Assembly: GCA_031763025.1 (NCBI GenBank)
Contig: JASSKH010000001.1
Coordinates: forward strand, 6,116,024-6,180,023
Direction: 5' to 3'
Source: Macrocystis pyrifera
Taxonomy: Eukaryota > Sar > Phaeophyceae > Laminariales > Laminariaceae
DNA: 64,000 nt
The position numbers and the translations under genes are program-made. Below the pieces are notes generated by a model. That model ran no database searches. It was not told where the DNA came from and saw nothing but the letters and a program-made list of their open reading frames with translations. Below are positions 10,222-38,520 of this stretch, one piece after another. Each line of letters opens with the position of its first letter. The stretch's first letter is position 1.

Positions 10222-12000
10222 AGCGGCTGATGGTGTGATGCTTATTTTGTTGGATCTATTTACTTTACCTACACAGAAGAACAGACGTAGGGCAGGCAGG
10301 CGTAGTCTACGCGTTGAAGGTATGTGCGGTACCGGCTACTGGTGCTATGAGTACGAGCGTATAGGTAAATACAAGTACCCAACACACATGAATGACAGGT
10401 TTGGTTGTGTACGGTCATCACTCCTCCTGATCGCCGATAAGCAAAAAACTGAGTACCTATTTCTGACAATACGTGATGAAAAAACGGAAGCGTCAAGCTA
10501 GGGGTGGCATTGTACAGTAAGCCGTCAGTAGGTGTCTATATAATGTGCTGTTACTGTTCATATATATTTGGAAGATACATCCCATGGCGAATACTACTGT
10601 CTCGCCCAAACCTTACCTCGACAACTCCACCGAGCTGCGTGTTCTGCTCAGCATCCACGGAGGACGGTCGGCGCAATTCGCCTTCCCACCGGCGAGGGTT
10701 TTCCTTAGAAGCTGCCGCCAACCACATCGATCGGCGGTGGGGGAGGCGGAAAACAGTGTTTTTGAGAACGGGGGTTTCCACCACCACGCGGCCATGGAGG
10801 TACAACACCGTACACGACACCATTTAAGGCATGTCCTTCCTTGGGTCAAAGCTCGAATTATTACGTGAAGCAAAGTATGTCCTACATTATTTTAACCAGA
10901 AAGTGTGTTTCTGATGTTTCGTGCAAGAGTCGAGCCAGCCTTGACTTTTTTTTACGCCCACTTGCCGCGTCCCGTATATACCGTACTCGCATGTATACGG
11001 CAGCACAGGTCGCGCCGCAATATTAAGGTCATACCAGAAACGGGACAACACAAGCAGTATGTAGGTTGAGCGCCCATGGTCCCGTGGTACACATGCCTTG
11101 CAGTATGCAACCACTGCGGTGCATCCAGCCGGCACCTAGAGGTGTTTCCCACACTGTTGCGCACAGGTGTGCCCACCAGGGAAGCAAACCCTAGATAGTA
11201 TATAGCCCATTAATAGTACACAGAATATTGGCTGTCGTCGGCCAACACGTGGTATGTCTTGTACGAAGAGCAGTACGTTGTACTACATACTGGTCTGGGT
11301 AATCGGGCCACTCATTTGCGGCACAGGACGCGTTTCCAGAGTGGTGGGCTGGGTTTAGGTGGTTCTTGGCGTATTCCGTGTTATTTTTCTCATCGTTTTA
11401 GGTGTTAACTTTTCACTTTTCCATGCAACTTCCTTGTCCTCTCCGCCGTTGTGGGTGGCATGGCGAGGGCTTTCGTTGGCGATTTATTCCTGCCCCTTAG
11501 GGCTAGACCTTTCTTTCTTTCTCTCTTTTTCTTTTTTTACATTCCTTGTCGGCTTCGTTGCTTCGCCGTTCAGAGGTGTGGGAGTAGGTTGACGACTCAT
11601 GTTCTAGTTCGTGGAATCGGGGTTTCCACGAATTTCCCATAATTCTGCCTATATGGTTCAGAGGAGTGGGCTAGTGTCATGATACTGCCTTGAAGGAGGC
11701 CGAAAGCCCGGTACTTACCTGGGTTCAAGTATTAGGATGGTATTATAAGTACTTAGGAGGGGTATCGTAGATGGAAAAGCAGGGGTTCTCCCAGCGAGGC
11801 ACAAGCTCGGCTCTTAGTCTCCTCGTGCACGAAAGGAATAGAGCTGCTCTTCTTCTATCTCTAAGCAAACGACGCACGTGAGTACCAACGAGTACCGACT
11901 TGGTAGGTAAACCTGTCCAGGGATACAAAGTGTCCCGACCTTGATCTTGACGTATGCGTGTACGACGGCTGCCCCACTTCCACCCTGCCTGGTACGTGTA
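10222..12000. other. Gene-free stretch
   Basis: No recognisable gene, RNA or repeat family apart from short GTAC-containing palindromes. ORFs here are under 110 codons and overlap on both strands. Confidence 0.45.
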
Positions 12001-12084
12001 CACCACTCTGGACGGAAATATATAGACCGTTTATACATCAATATGAAGATAACTCGTTCATTGTATTCCCGCCCGGAGAGGTAC
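12001..12084. mobile_element. Family E foldback element, copy 1
   Basis: Left arm ACTCTGGACGGAAATATA and right arm TATTCCCGCCCGGAGAGGT can pair imperfectly. It is the same design as the clearer copies at 46.72 and 63.73 kb. Confidence 0.6.
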
Positions 12085-12609
12085 CTGGTAGGGAATCAAA
12101 TACTGCTGTACGTACAATGATACCACGTATCATACGCGCTCGATATTGTCTGTGGTCTACCTGCAACCCTCGGCTCACCCGTTCGACAGACTCCTGTCGC
12201 CGCCTGCGTGCCTTGGGCGCGAGAGCTTCCCTAGAGTCGTACCCCATCAACGGATGGGCCAATCGGTCTAAAACGCTCATAGAAGCTGCTTTCGCCACTC
12301 GAGGCTGGGTATTGTACCTTCCCTGCGTCGTTCGATTTTTCAAGAGGAGAAAGGTCGACTTTGATTCCTGAAAAGACAAGATTAAGCCCATGAAATATCT
12401 ATGAATCTCTCACATACAATCTGTAGGAACCCTTACGTGTGCGTACAGCATGCCAGGTATATTATATATAACTCAAACGGCGATGTTTGCCTTTAAATTT
12501 CGGCAGTCTGGTTGCTGCAAGCTGCGTATGATAGCACCGGTGCAGCGACTTTGCTACGTATGAGTCTACTGATGTAATGTAAGCGCATACAGGAGTGTTT
12601 CGAGCATTT

Positions 12610-13206
12610 TCATATTAGTAGTACTAATATATGGAGCGGTTTGTGATGTATTTGGACACTTGAACAGGGGGTGTTGCAAGCCAGGGCGTTGAATACACGT
12701 ACGGCGTTGAATACAAATGCACCCTGTGCGCTCGGTGAGCATTGCAGAAATCGAAATGGTTCCCCATTCGCAGCGCACTCCACTGCATTGCTCCGCACCT
12801 TCAGGACTTGCATGGTGGGGTCTATCCGCGGTCGAATGTAGACAACGTCCGACCCGCTTTGACCTTCGTCTGAACATGACGGGACGAGCGCACCACCAAC
12901 GGCTCGCACAGCGTCTTGCGCCCTCTTTTTTCTGTTCTGCTCCTCAGGAACAAGGCGCAGTAGTGACTGCAACTCGGGGTTAAGACAGCTGGAAGGGAAT
13001 GCGTTAGCGTTGTCAGAACCCATCCATGGCTGCGTCTTCAGGGGTGATGTCCCGCGACTGACACCATCACCAGCATGCTCGACACCCTGACCGGATGCCA
13101 CTTCAGCGCCGTCGCGTCCGTCGCTCGCATCGCAAGGTTCACCACAAACCGGGCATTCGCATAAGGTGACGGGGCTTTGATACCCGCACAGCCTGCACGC
13201 CGCCAT
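12610..13206 (-). CDS. Zinc-ribbon-like ORF, 198 codons
   Basis: ATG-initiated frame whose N-terminus MAACRLCGYQSPVTLCECPV holds six cysteines in a pattern C4-x2-C7, C16-x-C18-x2-C21-x3-C25, which fits a small zinc-binding ribbon or knuckle. The remainder is hydrophilic to about residue 150, then loses coding character, so the true 3' end or a splice donor may lie earlier than 12610. It is divergent from RPS19, with 737 bp between the two start codons. Function unknown. Confidence 0.4.
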   Translation of the reverse strand: MAACRLCGYQSPVTLCECPVCGEPCDASDGRDGAEVASGQGVEHAGDGVSRGTSPLKTQPWMGSDNANAFPSSCLNPELQSLLRLVPEEQNRKKRAQDAVRAVGGALVPSCSDEGQSGSDVVYIRPRIDPTMQVLKVRSNAVECAANGEPFRFLQCSPSAQGAFVFNAVRVFNALACNTPCSSVQIHHKPLHILVLLI

Positions 13207-13943
13207 GCTGAGAATGCCCTACCGACGCTCTCCCGACTCCCAGAGCAATCGATTTCCTCGTGCCCGTCGTCTTTCGTCGGAAATCTACCACAGATAGTAG
13301 AACTATGTGACGGTTTCATATATCCCAATTCCCTGATGGAAACCCCTGAGGCGGTTTTCTTTGGCTTTGGTGGTTATGGGGAGGTGAACCCTCAGAGTCT
13401 GGAGCAGCCAGGTAGGCGAGAGGCAAGGCAAGGGAGGGTTAGGCACTGTACCATGTTGGGGTCTAGGGTATGCACCCTTATGTACGGTGGCTTTGCACAG
13501 CGATGGCGTGATTTGAAAGCGGTTTATTCGGTAGTTGTCTGGGTTGTGGTCGTCACCGCAATCGTGGTGTCCGTAGCGGTGTGTGAGCCGCATCCGCCAT
13601 AGAAGTTGCGCACCCTGCAAGCGTGTCTTCTTCCACGACACGCTAGTTGCCCAGGGTGTCGCACAGCCACTGCTATATAGCGGCGATAGCCACCGGGAAC
13701 GCTTGATCCAGCAGCATCGATGCTTTTCTGCCCTGTGCCGAGCATTCGACAAACCTCACCACCCACGAATTACGCGGTCGTTTTCAAGCTCTGGACTATC
13801 GTTCTTGGGAAGAAACAACTTGAATTTAGTGCGGGATCATTTTTGCGGTACTCGTCGTGGTGAACGTCCAACCAGGTGAAGCGAGTTGCTGGTGTTGTTT
13901 CCATCTAACATTGTACGCCCTCCACCCACCCTCGCAGGCAACC
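13207..13943. promoter_or_regulatory. Intergenic region upstream of RPS19
   Basis: Lies between the zinc-ribbon ORF (-) and RPS19 (+), so it should hold at least the RPS19 promoter. A CTCGCAG just before GCAACCATGG (13931-13943) could be the acceptor of a 5' UTR intron. No transcription-factor site is claimed. Confidence 0.4.
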
Positions 13944-21185
<7,242 letters not shown>

Positions 21186-22270
21186 GCCTTCCAACAGCCC
21201 ACCTCACCTCGAACATGGTCGGGACAGCTGCGGTTACTTCAGTAGCAGTATGCAGGGCTTGTGCAATGCAGGCACGTGATTCGCAGGGCTCTGCTTCGCG
21301 AGTTTTTGTTCTAGCACCTGATTTTGCACATTTGCTTTGTGAAAAGAGCCCTGGTTGGCCAAAAACGACCCCCACTTTTGAGAGTGTGTTTTTGAGCCGC
21401 TGGACGTCTGCGGGATATGGGGGGGGGGGGGGGGTGGCAGCGCTGATGGGTGGGCTCTCTTTTGTTGCTGCTGTTGTTCTTCTTTGGGCGACTCAATAAA
21501 AAACTGGCTGAGACTCCTTGTGTCCCTTTTTTTTCTTGTCGTCGCGGGTTAGTTCCTCGAAAAAAGATCGCCGTCATGCCCTTCAGTGCAAACGATGGCG
21601 CCGTGCTCCCTTGGCTATCAGCTGTCATACGGATTTGTTACTCGTGGTCTTGTCGGTCTTGATGTGCCTGACATAAAACTCAACTATTACGTGATCAACT
21701 GGAGCTTTTCATGTTGGGCCAGGCTGTCATATGCTCGCGAACCTGCCCGGTCCTCGCCGTCATACTAATGCTCGTGAAAAGTACGTGGGTATTCGTAAAC
21801 GAAGCCACTTTTTTTGTATGTGTTGATGCCAGTCTCTGTAAATCTGGGCGACACGACCTCGATTCGTCCCAGTATATAAATATAAAGCCTCTAGAGTCGT
21901 ATGACATCCCACTTCCCTTACAGCGTCGACCATGGAACTTCGTGTGGTCTCTGCGCCTACTCAGAGCAAAGAGAATGACTCGTCGCTGTGCAAGGGAAGG
22001 TGTACGATTCAGGATTCCATGCGTTCGATAGATGATATCCCATCTCATGATGTCCCTTGTTCGGGGCGGGCAGGTGCCTGACATTATGATCTGCACGACC
22101 CATCAATACATACGAGTACCAGATAGATGTCTCTATAGGCCGGGGTTTACGTAACTATGGAGGCTGTTTGCCGTGTGGGGGGAATTATATGTATGGTGAG
22201 GCTCTAGGCTCTTGCACAAACAACACTTGAATCATCACAACAAAATAGATCAGAGATTTACGTTGATACA
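21186..22270. other. Intergenic, no gene seen
   Basis: Downstream of RPS19. A 14-base poly(G) at about 21421-21434 and T-rich runs are present. No supportable gene or repeat family copy. Confidence 0.4.
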
Positions 22271-22274
22271 AACT

Positions 22275-22703
22275 TTTATCCCGGAGATCCGTGATCTGTC
22301 CGACGTGTTTGAGGATCCGTAAAGATCTTCACATCACCGACGTCAGCCAACAATTTATTGACAACTGGCCTGAATTCCAGCCGGGGGACAAGAACAAGTA
22401 TTTCTTGTCCCCTCCACAACCACTCTGCGCGGAAATTAATATGATGCCTGATTGGAATCACCTCAAGAGACCAAACGGGAATTATTTGAGGTTCATATCA
22501 GAGGCATTCGCGACGGGGATTCGATTTTCGGCCGCCAGAGCGATAAAACTTAAACTTAACCCTTCGGCCTTTGAAAACAAGGAGCCCACCCTATTTCCAA
22601 GTAGTTTGTCCCATGAATGGTTGCAGTTCTCAACCCTGTTTAGTGCTGCACTTTTCGTGTACCTACATTTGAGTCAAATTTCAAGTGCTTTGTCCCGATA
22701 AGA
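22275..22703 (+). pseudogene. Unidentified coding relic 1
   Basis: Open for over 130 codons from an ICPTCLRIRKDLHI start through DNWPEFQPGDKNKYFL, RPNGNYLRFISEAFATG and LSQISSALSR. Less GC-rich at third positions than the host exons. Not recognised. A second relic of similar character follows beyond a family C element, suggesting one older coding element split by it. Confidence 0.25.
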
Positions 22704-22794
22704 GGACTGCAACACTACAAGTACTATTAATAGGCGACATCACTCACGGTAATCCCAAACAGGCGGTCACAAAGGGCCTGCACAGCTCTACGCG

Positions 22795-23033
22795 ATGATC
22801 GATTCCCACTATGTAGATCTAAATCTTTCAGGGCAGATACATTCTTGATCTGTGGGATCTGTATGATCTAGCTTATGTTGTCCTGTAGGAGCCGTACAAT
22901 CTGCATGATCCACTGCAGCACATGTTTCCTGGGGTGGATCTGTACTGCGCAGATCCTGCACAACCTCTCCCGACTGCAGGTGAGGAACTGCTAGATGATC
23001 TAGGTCTTGATCTGTCTCATCTGTCCTAGGTGT
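22795..23033 (+). mobile_element. Family C element
   Basis: A fairly complete copy: GATGATCGATTCCCAC, AGATCTAAATCTTTCAGGGC, ACATGTTTCCTGGGGTGGAT, GATCCTGCACAACCTCTC, GGTGAGGAACTGCTAGATGA and GATCTGTCTCATCTGTCC. The two ends are imperfect inverted repeats, and there is no coding capacity. Confidence 0.75.
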
Positions 23034-23480
23034 GAAAGGTTTCCACAAGCGTGGGGGCGGGCGCGGTTCTGAAGTGGTGGCGATATTGAGAGTCATATTA
23101 TACATGGATTATAGTTGGCCCGACTTTTTCAGTCTGTTCGCATGGCACTATGTACATGTAAATAACTGTTCATGCCTTTATTGTCCCCAGCTAAGCGACT
23201 GTTGCACACTCGAACGCTTTGAAAAAAATGGCAACGTTAAAGTTTTTGATAGCTTTGGATCGAAAAGGAACGCAACCTGGATTATTCCGTTGGAGATGAC
23301 CGAGGAAAGCTTAAAAGTACATTCCGCCGCGTGTGGTATACATCAACGCAAAAAATATCCTCCTGAATGAGACCAAATGCCTGTACGTGTCCGAGACAGA
23401 CGTGGGGCGCCCACGGTGTAATCAACCATCAACACAACCTGTATCCACATGCAACAAAATAAAGTTGATGTGAGTGAAAA
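23034..23480 (+). pseudogene. Unidentified coding relic 2
   Basis: Open frame containing NNCSCLYCPQLSDCC, NGNVKVFDSFGSKRN and ATWIIPLEMTEESLK. Another frame just after carries VYINAKNILLNETKCLYV. AT-richer than host exons, broken across frames and not recognised. Possibly the continuation of the relic at 22.3-22.7 kb. Confidence 0.25.
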
Positions 23481-24036
23481 TGTTGTTCCCTGCACCAGGT
23501 ATGGTATCGTATACCTGGTACCTGGTATTACTAGGACTCAAGCAAGACCGATTGGAGATGAGGGATCGAGAAGAATACTTGAAAGTGAGGCACGACGAAA
23601 TACCGCAGCGTTTGAGCTGTGGGTTACTGCGGTAAGCGTTTAATGATGCTTGGGAGCTATCCACAAGCTTCCTCCTAAAGTCCAAGATGCTATTAATAAT
23701 GAGGCGTTCTACGATAGAGGTCCACCCTAATTTTTCTGAGGCTCCTCACTCCAAACCTCACCCAATTACTGACTTCAGCAAAATCAAATTGCATCCCGAT
23801 GAAAAATCCCCATGGCCCAAGTATACGATTACGTCATTTTTCGAAACAAGATTAGCGTTCCGACGAATTTGGGGTTAAGGAACCCCGTCATTCAGAAAAC
23901 ATTTTGGCGGAAATATGCTATCTCTAACGTAGAACGCGTTTAATGGCGAAACCTAAATGGAACGACACACAGCACGACAAACACAATCGTCACCAGATCA
24001 CCTCAGGCCGATTCACGCGCACCCCCCCGCCCATGG

Positions 24037-24190
24037 ACGGCGCTGAGCGCTTCGTGCAAGCAATGTCTGCCTGGTCGGTCAAAACCCAAGGTGCTCCGTC
24101 CCGCCATTGTACGGCGGTCTACGAGTGAGTATGGTCATACGACTGCGGCCATGTATGACATGGAGCGCACCCCCCCCCCTCTCCCTCTCC
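24037..24190 (-). mobile_element. Family B2 fragment with C tail
   Basis: GCGCTTCGTGCAAGCAATGT, CTGCCTGGTCGGTCAAAACC, GTGCTCCGTCCCGCCATTG, CGGCCATGTATGACATGG and GAGCGCA, then C-rich sequence to 24190. It ends about 20 bp short of the METTL22 stop codon, so it lies in or next to that gene's 3' UTR. Confidence 0.75.
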
Positions 24191-24209
24191 ATTTTAAAGT
24201 ATTTTACTG

Positions 24210-34474
<10,265 letters not shown>

Positions 34475-34923
34475 CTGACCCGCCGCTGACGCCGAATAAA
34501 AAAGGGAGCAAGCTAACGGATGAACGATGGCGCTGGTACACCCGGCCCGACTCTCGTTCTGTCGTACGGTTTGTTCTGCCTCTTGATCTCTTGATGGGCT
34601 TCAGGATTCAGGATGCTTGTGGTGAATCAAGGTCGGAACGGGATGGAGTCACAACAGTTTTCGATCGCAGCGAAGTAGAACGTCCTCTTTAAAGGAGCAC
34701 TCAACTGATGAGTTGGGGTTTCGCTGACTACGTCGACAGCGGCAACGCGGTGACGCGATGGGTTCGTCGTTTAGCGCAACGAAAACGAGAACACAAAAAC
34801 ACAAAACGGAAGGTTTCGTAAAGGTTTTGATGCGTTCTACTTCGGGACATTGTCGGATATTTCCCCTTGAAAACAAGAGTATTGGCCTCATCTCCTCACG
34901 GCCTGCCTCATGCCCTGAGCAAA
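34475..34923. promoter_or_regulatory. Shared METTL22 / GT8-like promoter interval
   Basis: 449 bp separate the two divergent start codons, so both promoters and 5' UTRs must fit here unless a 5' UTR intron exists. No TATA box or initiator is asserted. Confidence 0.5.
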
Positions 34924-35391
34924 ATGAGGACCTATATCCTCTCCCTCCTCGCGGGCACTGCGCTCTCGGGGGTGGTCCGAGAGCTGTCGCCGCCAATGGA
35001 GAAAGACGGAGAGCAAGCGACTGACGGGAAGTTGTTGGACCAATCTGCCGTCTCGAACAGAATTGGAAATGTTTTTGACTTGAAAAACACAGACATTCCC
35101 GCCGCCGACCCCCGGCAGCTGCAGCTACTCTTGCAGGATGCTTCGAAGGAGGAGCTCGTCGCGAGGTCCGACATTGCCTACGCGGCCGTGCTGATGGATG
35201 ACCACGACCGGGGAATCCGAACGCTCGGCCAATCGCTCATTGACTCGAGGACTCCGGCAGACCTAGTCGCCATTCTGGCCCCAGGGGTGACAAAGGAAGC
35301 GGAGAAGCGGATGCGCCTTCAGGGGTGGATAATTCGAAGGCTTGCCGTGGATGGTCCTGTCGGGGAGGTGTTGGACTTGGCGGACGAATCG
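34924..35391 (+). CDS. GT8-like exon 1
   Basis: 156 codons from MRTYILSLLAG (hydrophobic signal) to LDLADES, donor GTGAGT. RTLGQSLIDSRTPADLVAIL matches the RVLGKSIRDTGS-type start of the GT8 fold in IPUT1. Confidence 0.88.
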
Positions 35392-37216
35392 GTGAGTCGG
35401 GAGGGAGGGAGGGAGGGAGGGCTTGGCGCTTGGCGTGGGTGCATGTGGTAGGTGACGTTTGGAACGGCCAGCTTGCGTTGACGCGTAATCATGTTGACAG
35501 ATACCACATACCACAGGTATTTTGGGTTCAACGTGGAAATGGTCGTCCCTATTAATAGAGGTATATAAAGGGCTAGCGGCTAAGACGACGCAAAAAACGG
35601 TTTTTTTTTTGTAGTAAGACACGCGTTGAGAATTTTGTCTCAAATGCCTTTTTGTGTCTCAAATGTCTTACTCCAAGGATAAGGCGTTTCACTTGAGAAA
35701 TGTCAGACCTGTCTTGCTGTTTTCCTATTCTGAGTGTACTGCTGTTGTAGCATGCCTTTTGGTACAAAGATGAGTTGAAAGGAGAGATCACGTACGTACC
35801 AGGTACGGTATAGGCATCACATGCTTGTATGGGGGATAGAGCTACTTCGAAAGTTGACCAGGCTAAAACTTGACCCTCCGCTGGAATTCGAGAAGTAATA
35901 TATCCTACGGCAAGGCGTTTTTTCGCATTGCTATTTTTCAACGAGAACGCCGAATTGAGATAGTCCAATGACGGGATTCGTGAATCACCCCCCCCCAAAT
36001 CACTCACACCTAAAAATCGCAGCCCCTATTTAGTCTTGTAAATTATTAGTTTAGGAGTTTTTTCACGGCCATCCCCGCCTTTGAACTTGTTTTTGTGAAG
36101 CTGTAACTCGGTCGCTTGAGCGACTTCGAAACGTATAATACGACGACTAATTCGTGATCCCCACCCCAAAGTTACCCCAGTCTGATTTATTTAGCACGAT
36201 CGGAGCTGTTCTAGAGGAAGGGGATATTTGTCGACCATCCCCGCTTTCTTGCGTTTCCGATAATATTCCCTAGGTGAGCCGGTAAAACCGTTGAAACCCG
36301 AGCACTACCCATGAAAAAAACTTCAAAACTTTGACGTACGATCGAATATGGGACTGTGGACATGGTATTACTTTTTCAGACCTACCCGGGAATTTTTCAC
36401 CACCGTCCCGCCCCCCCCCAAAAAACTGTACGCACTACCGCGGATGGCGCCCATCCTGCTGTAATTTTGTTTTGTTGCTCGTTTTTGTTTTCAGATGTTG
36501 CAGGTGCTGGCTCACGCGGCGGCGTGGGCGTTAACCGAATACATGCGCGTTATTCTACTGGAGGACAACATGCTTGTGATGGAGAACATCGACGACCTCT
36601 TCGAGTGTTCGGGGGTGTGCGCAGGTATGGTTAAAATGTACTGGACATACCTCTGGTACACCGCAGTAGGTCTACTAGACATACCTCTGGTATACAGCAG
36701 TAGGTCTGCTGGACATGTACTCTACAACGGTAGATCTACTGGCCGTAAAGCAGTAAGTCTACTATTTATAATAGCCTTTTATAACCTCGCAGTAGTATTA
36801 CTGGACATGTACAGCATAAGATATACGTGAACAGCAGGTCTACTAGGTATGTGCTGGTTTATGTTTACTGGAATACGTACTAGTATTACAGTAAAACCCG
36901 AATCCTATCTGCTATCCCTGACTAGAACATCCTTTAACTTAGTTGGACTATATCTGGCTGAACCTCAGTGAAGCTAGCTCGGACTAAATGACCACATCTA
37001 TCTGAGGCTTGAGGTCACTGCTCGAGATAACTCATTCTAACTCTCGCTGCTGCACGCATGACTTTCGTTGCTGTTGTTGTTGTTGTTGTTGTTGTTGTTG
37101 CTGCGACCTACCTTTCATGTATTCATCTTTGTTATCACCATCGTTGCGGCTGTTGCGGCTGTTGTTGTTGTTGTTGCTGCTGTTGCTGTTGTTGTTGTTG
37201 TTGTTGTTGCTGATGC

Positions 37217-37272
<56 letters not shown>

Positions 37273-37279
37273 TTGTTGT

Positions 37280-37316
<37 letters not shown>

Positions 37317-38486
37317 TGTGTTGCTGTTGATGCTGCTGTTGTCGCTGTTGTTGTTGTCGTGATGCTGTTGATGTTGGTGTCACGTTGCTGTTGTTGCTGT
37401 TGTCACGTTGCTGTTGTTGCTGTTGTCGTTGCTGTTGATGCTGCTGCTGCTGTTGTTCATGGTGTTGTTGTTACTGCTGTTGTTGTTGCTACTGTCGTTG
37501 CTACTGTTGTTGCTGTTGTCCTTGCTATTGTCACTGTCGCCCTGAGTGTAGCCCTCGCTCGCTGTGTCACGTTGGTTTTGTGTGCCGTTTTCTTTGCTGC
37601 GTTATTTTCCGTTGTCATCGTCGCTCTTGTCGCCGTTGCTGTCCTTATTGTTGCCGTCGCCTTTTCCGCCGTCCCACCACCTTTTTCACCGTGACCTATC
37701 CCGGCATACTGCTGTCCCCATACAACAGCGATGCAGCAGGCGGAGGTTGTGAGCACCTCCCTGATCGTCTTGGAGCCCGACGACGAGACTTACCGGCACA
37801 TGTCCAAAGCGGTCGGGACGACCTACAGGTGCGTGGGTCGCCCGGCACCCCCTCCCCCCTCCCCCGCCGGCGCCGCCGCCAACTTGCTGTCTTTCAGAAC
37901 GCCATCCACGTTGTTTGTGCGCGCTTTTGTGGCCACGCACGGAAGTCGTTTTTCATATGTTGTTTTCATAAAATATACCGGTACCAGATACCTGGGTATC
38001 TGGTACGAAAAAATCCTCCTGTTGCCCAGTTTCATCGTTGTTTAGAGTCGATATTCGATATATATTCGATGTTCGATGGTTGATAGTCGACAGTCGATGT
38101 GCAGTATCAATATCCGATCGTCGATACCACATTATTTTCTTTCCTTTTTTTTCGGATGTACATTTACATGTATGCTATGGGTATGTTCTTTGTGTTTTTT
38201 TGGTTGCAAGTGATTTTACGGGATGGTATACCACAGCTCGTGACTACCTTTTCCCTTGAGTACTGGTACTGCCGCGTGCACTAGCTGGTGTGTCGTGCTT
38301 GTTTGTTTTCTCCGATCGAGATGCATTTTTGGTACAGCCTGTTTTGTGACCATAGGCAGGATTCAGAGAAGTGAGCCAATGTGAGGACATCATCACACGA
38401 TATTAATAGTCTGATGTTCAATATTAGGTATTCGATATTCGGTACCGTTTTTTCGACAGTCGATGTGCAATAGTCGATGCTCAATA

Positions 38487-38520
<34 letters not shown>

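Noticed and set aside
37009-37694. Poly-Leu/Val/Gln ORFs
   Set aside because: Translation of the (TTG/CTG)n region in a GT8-like intron.
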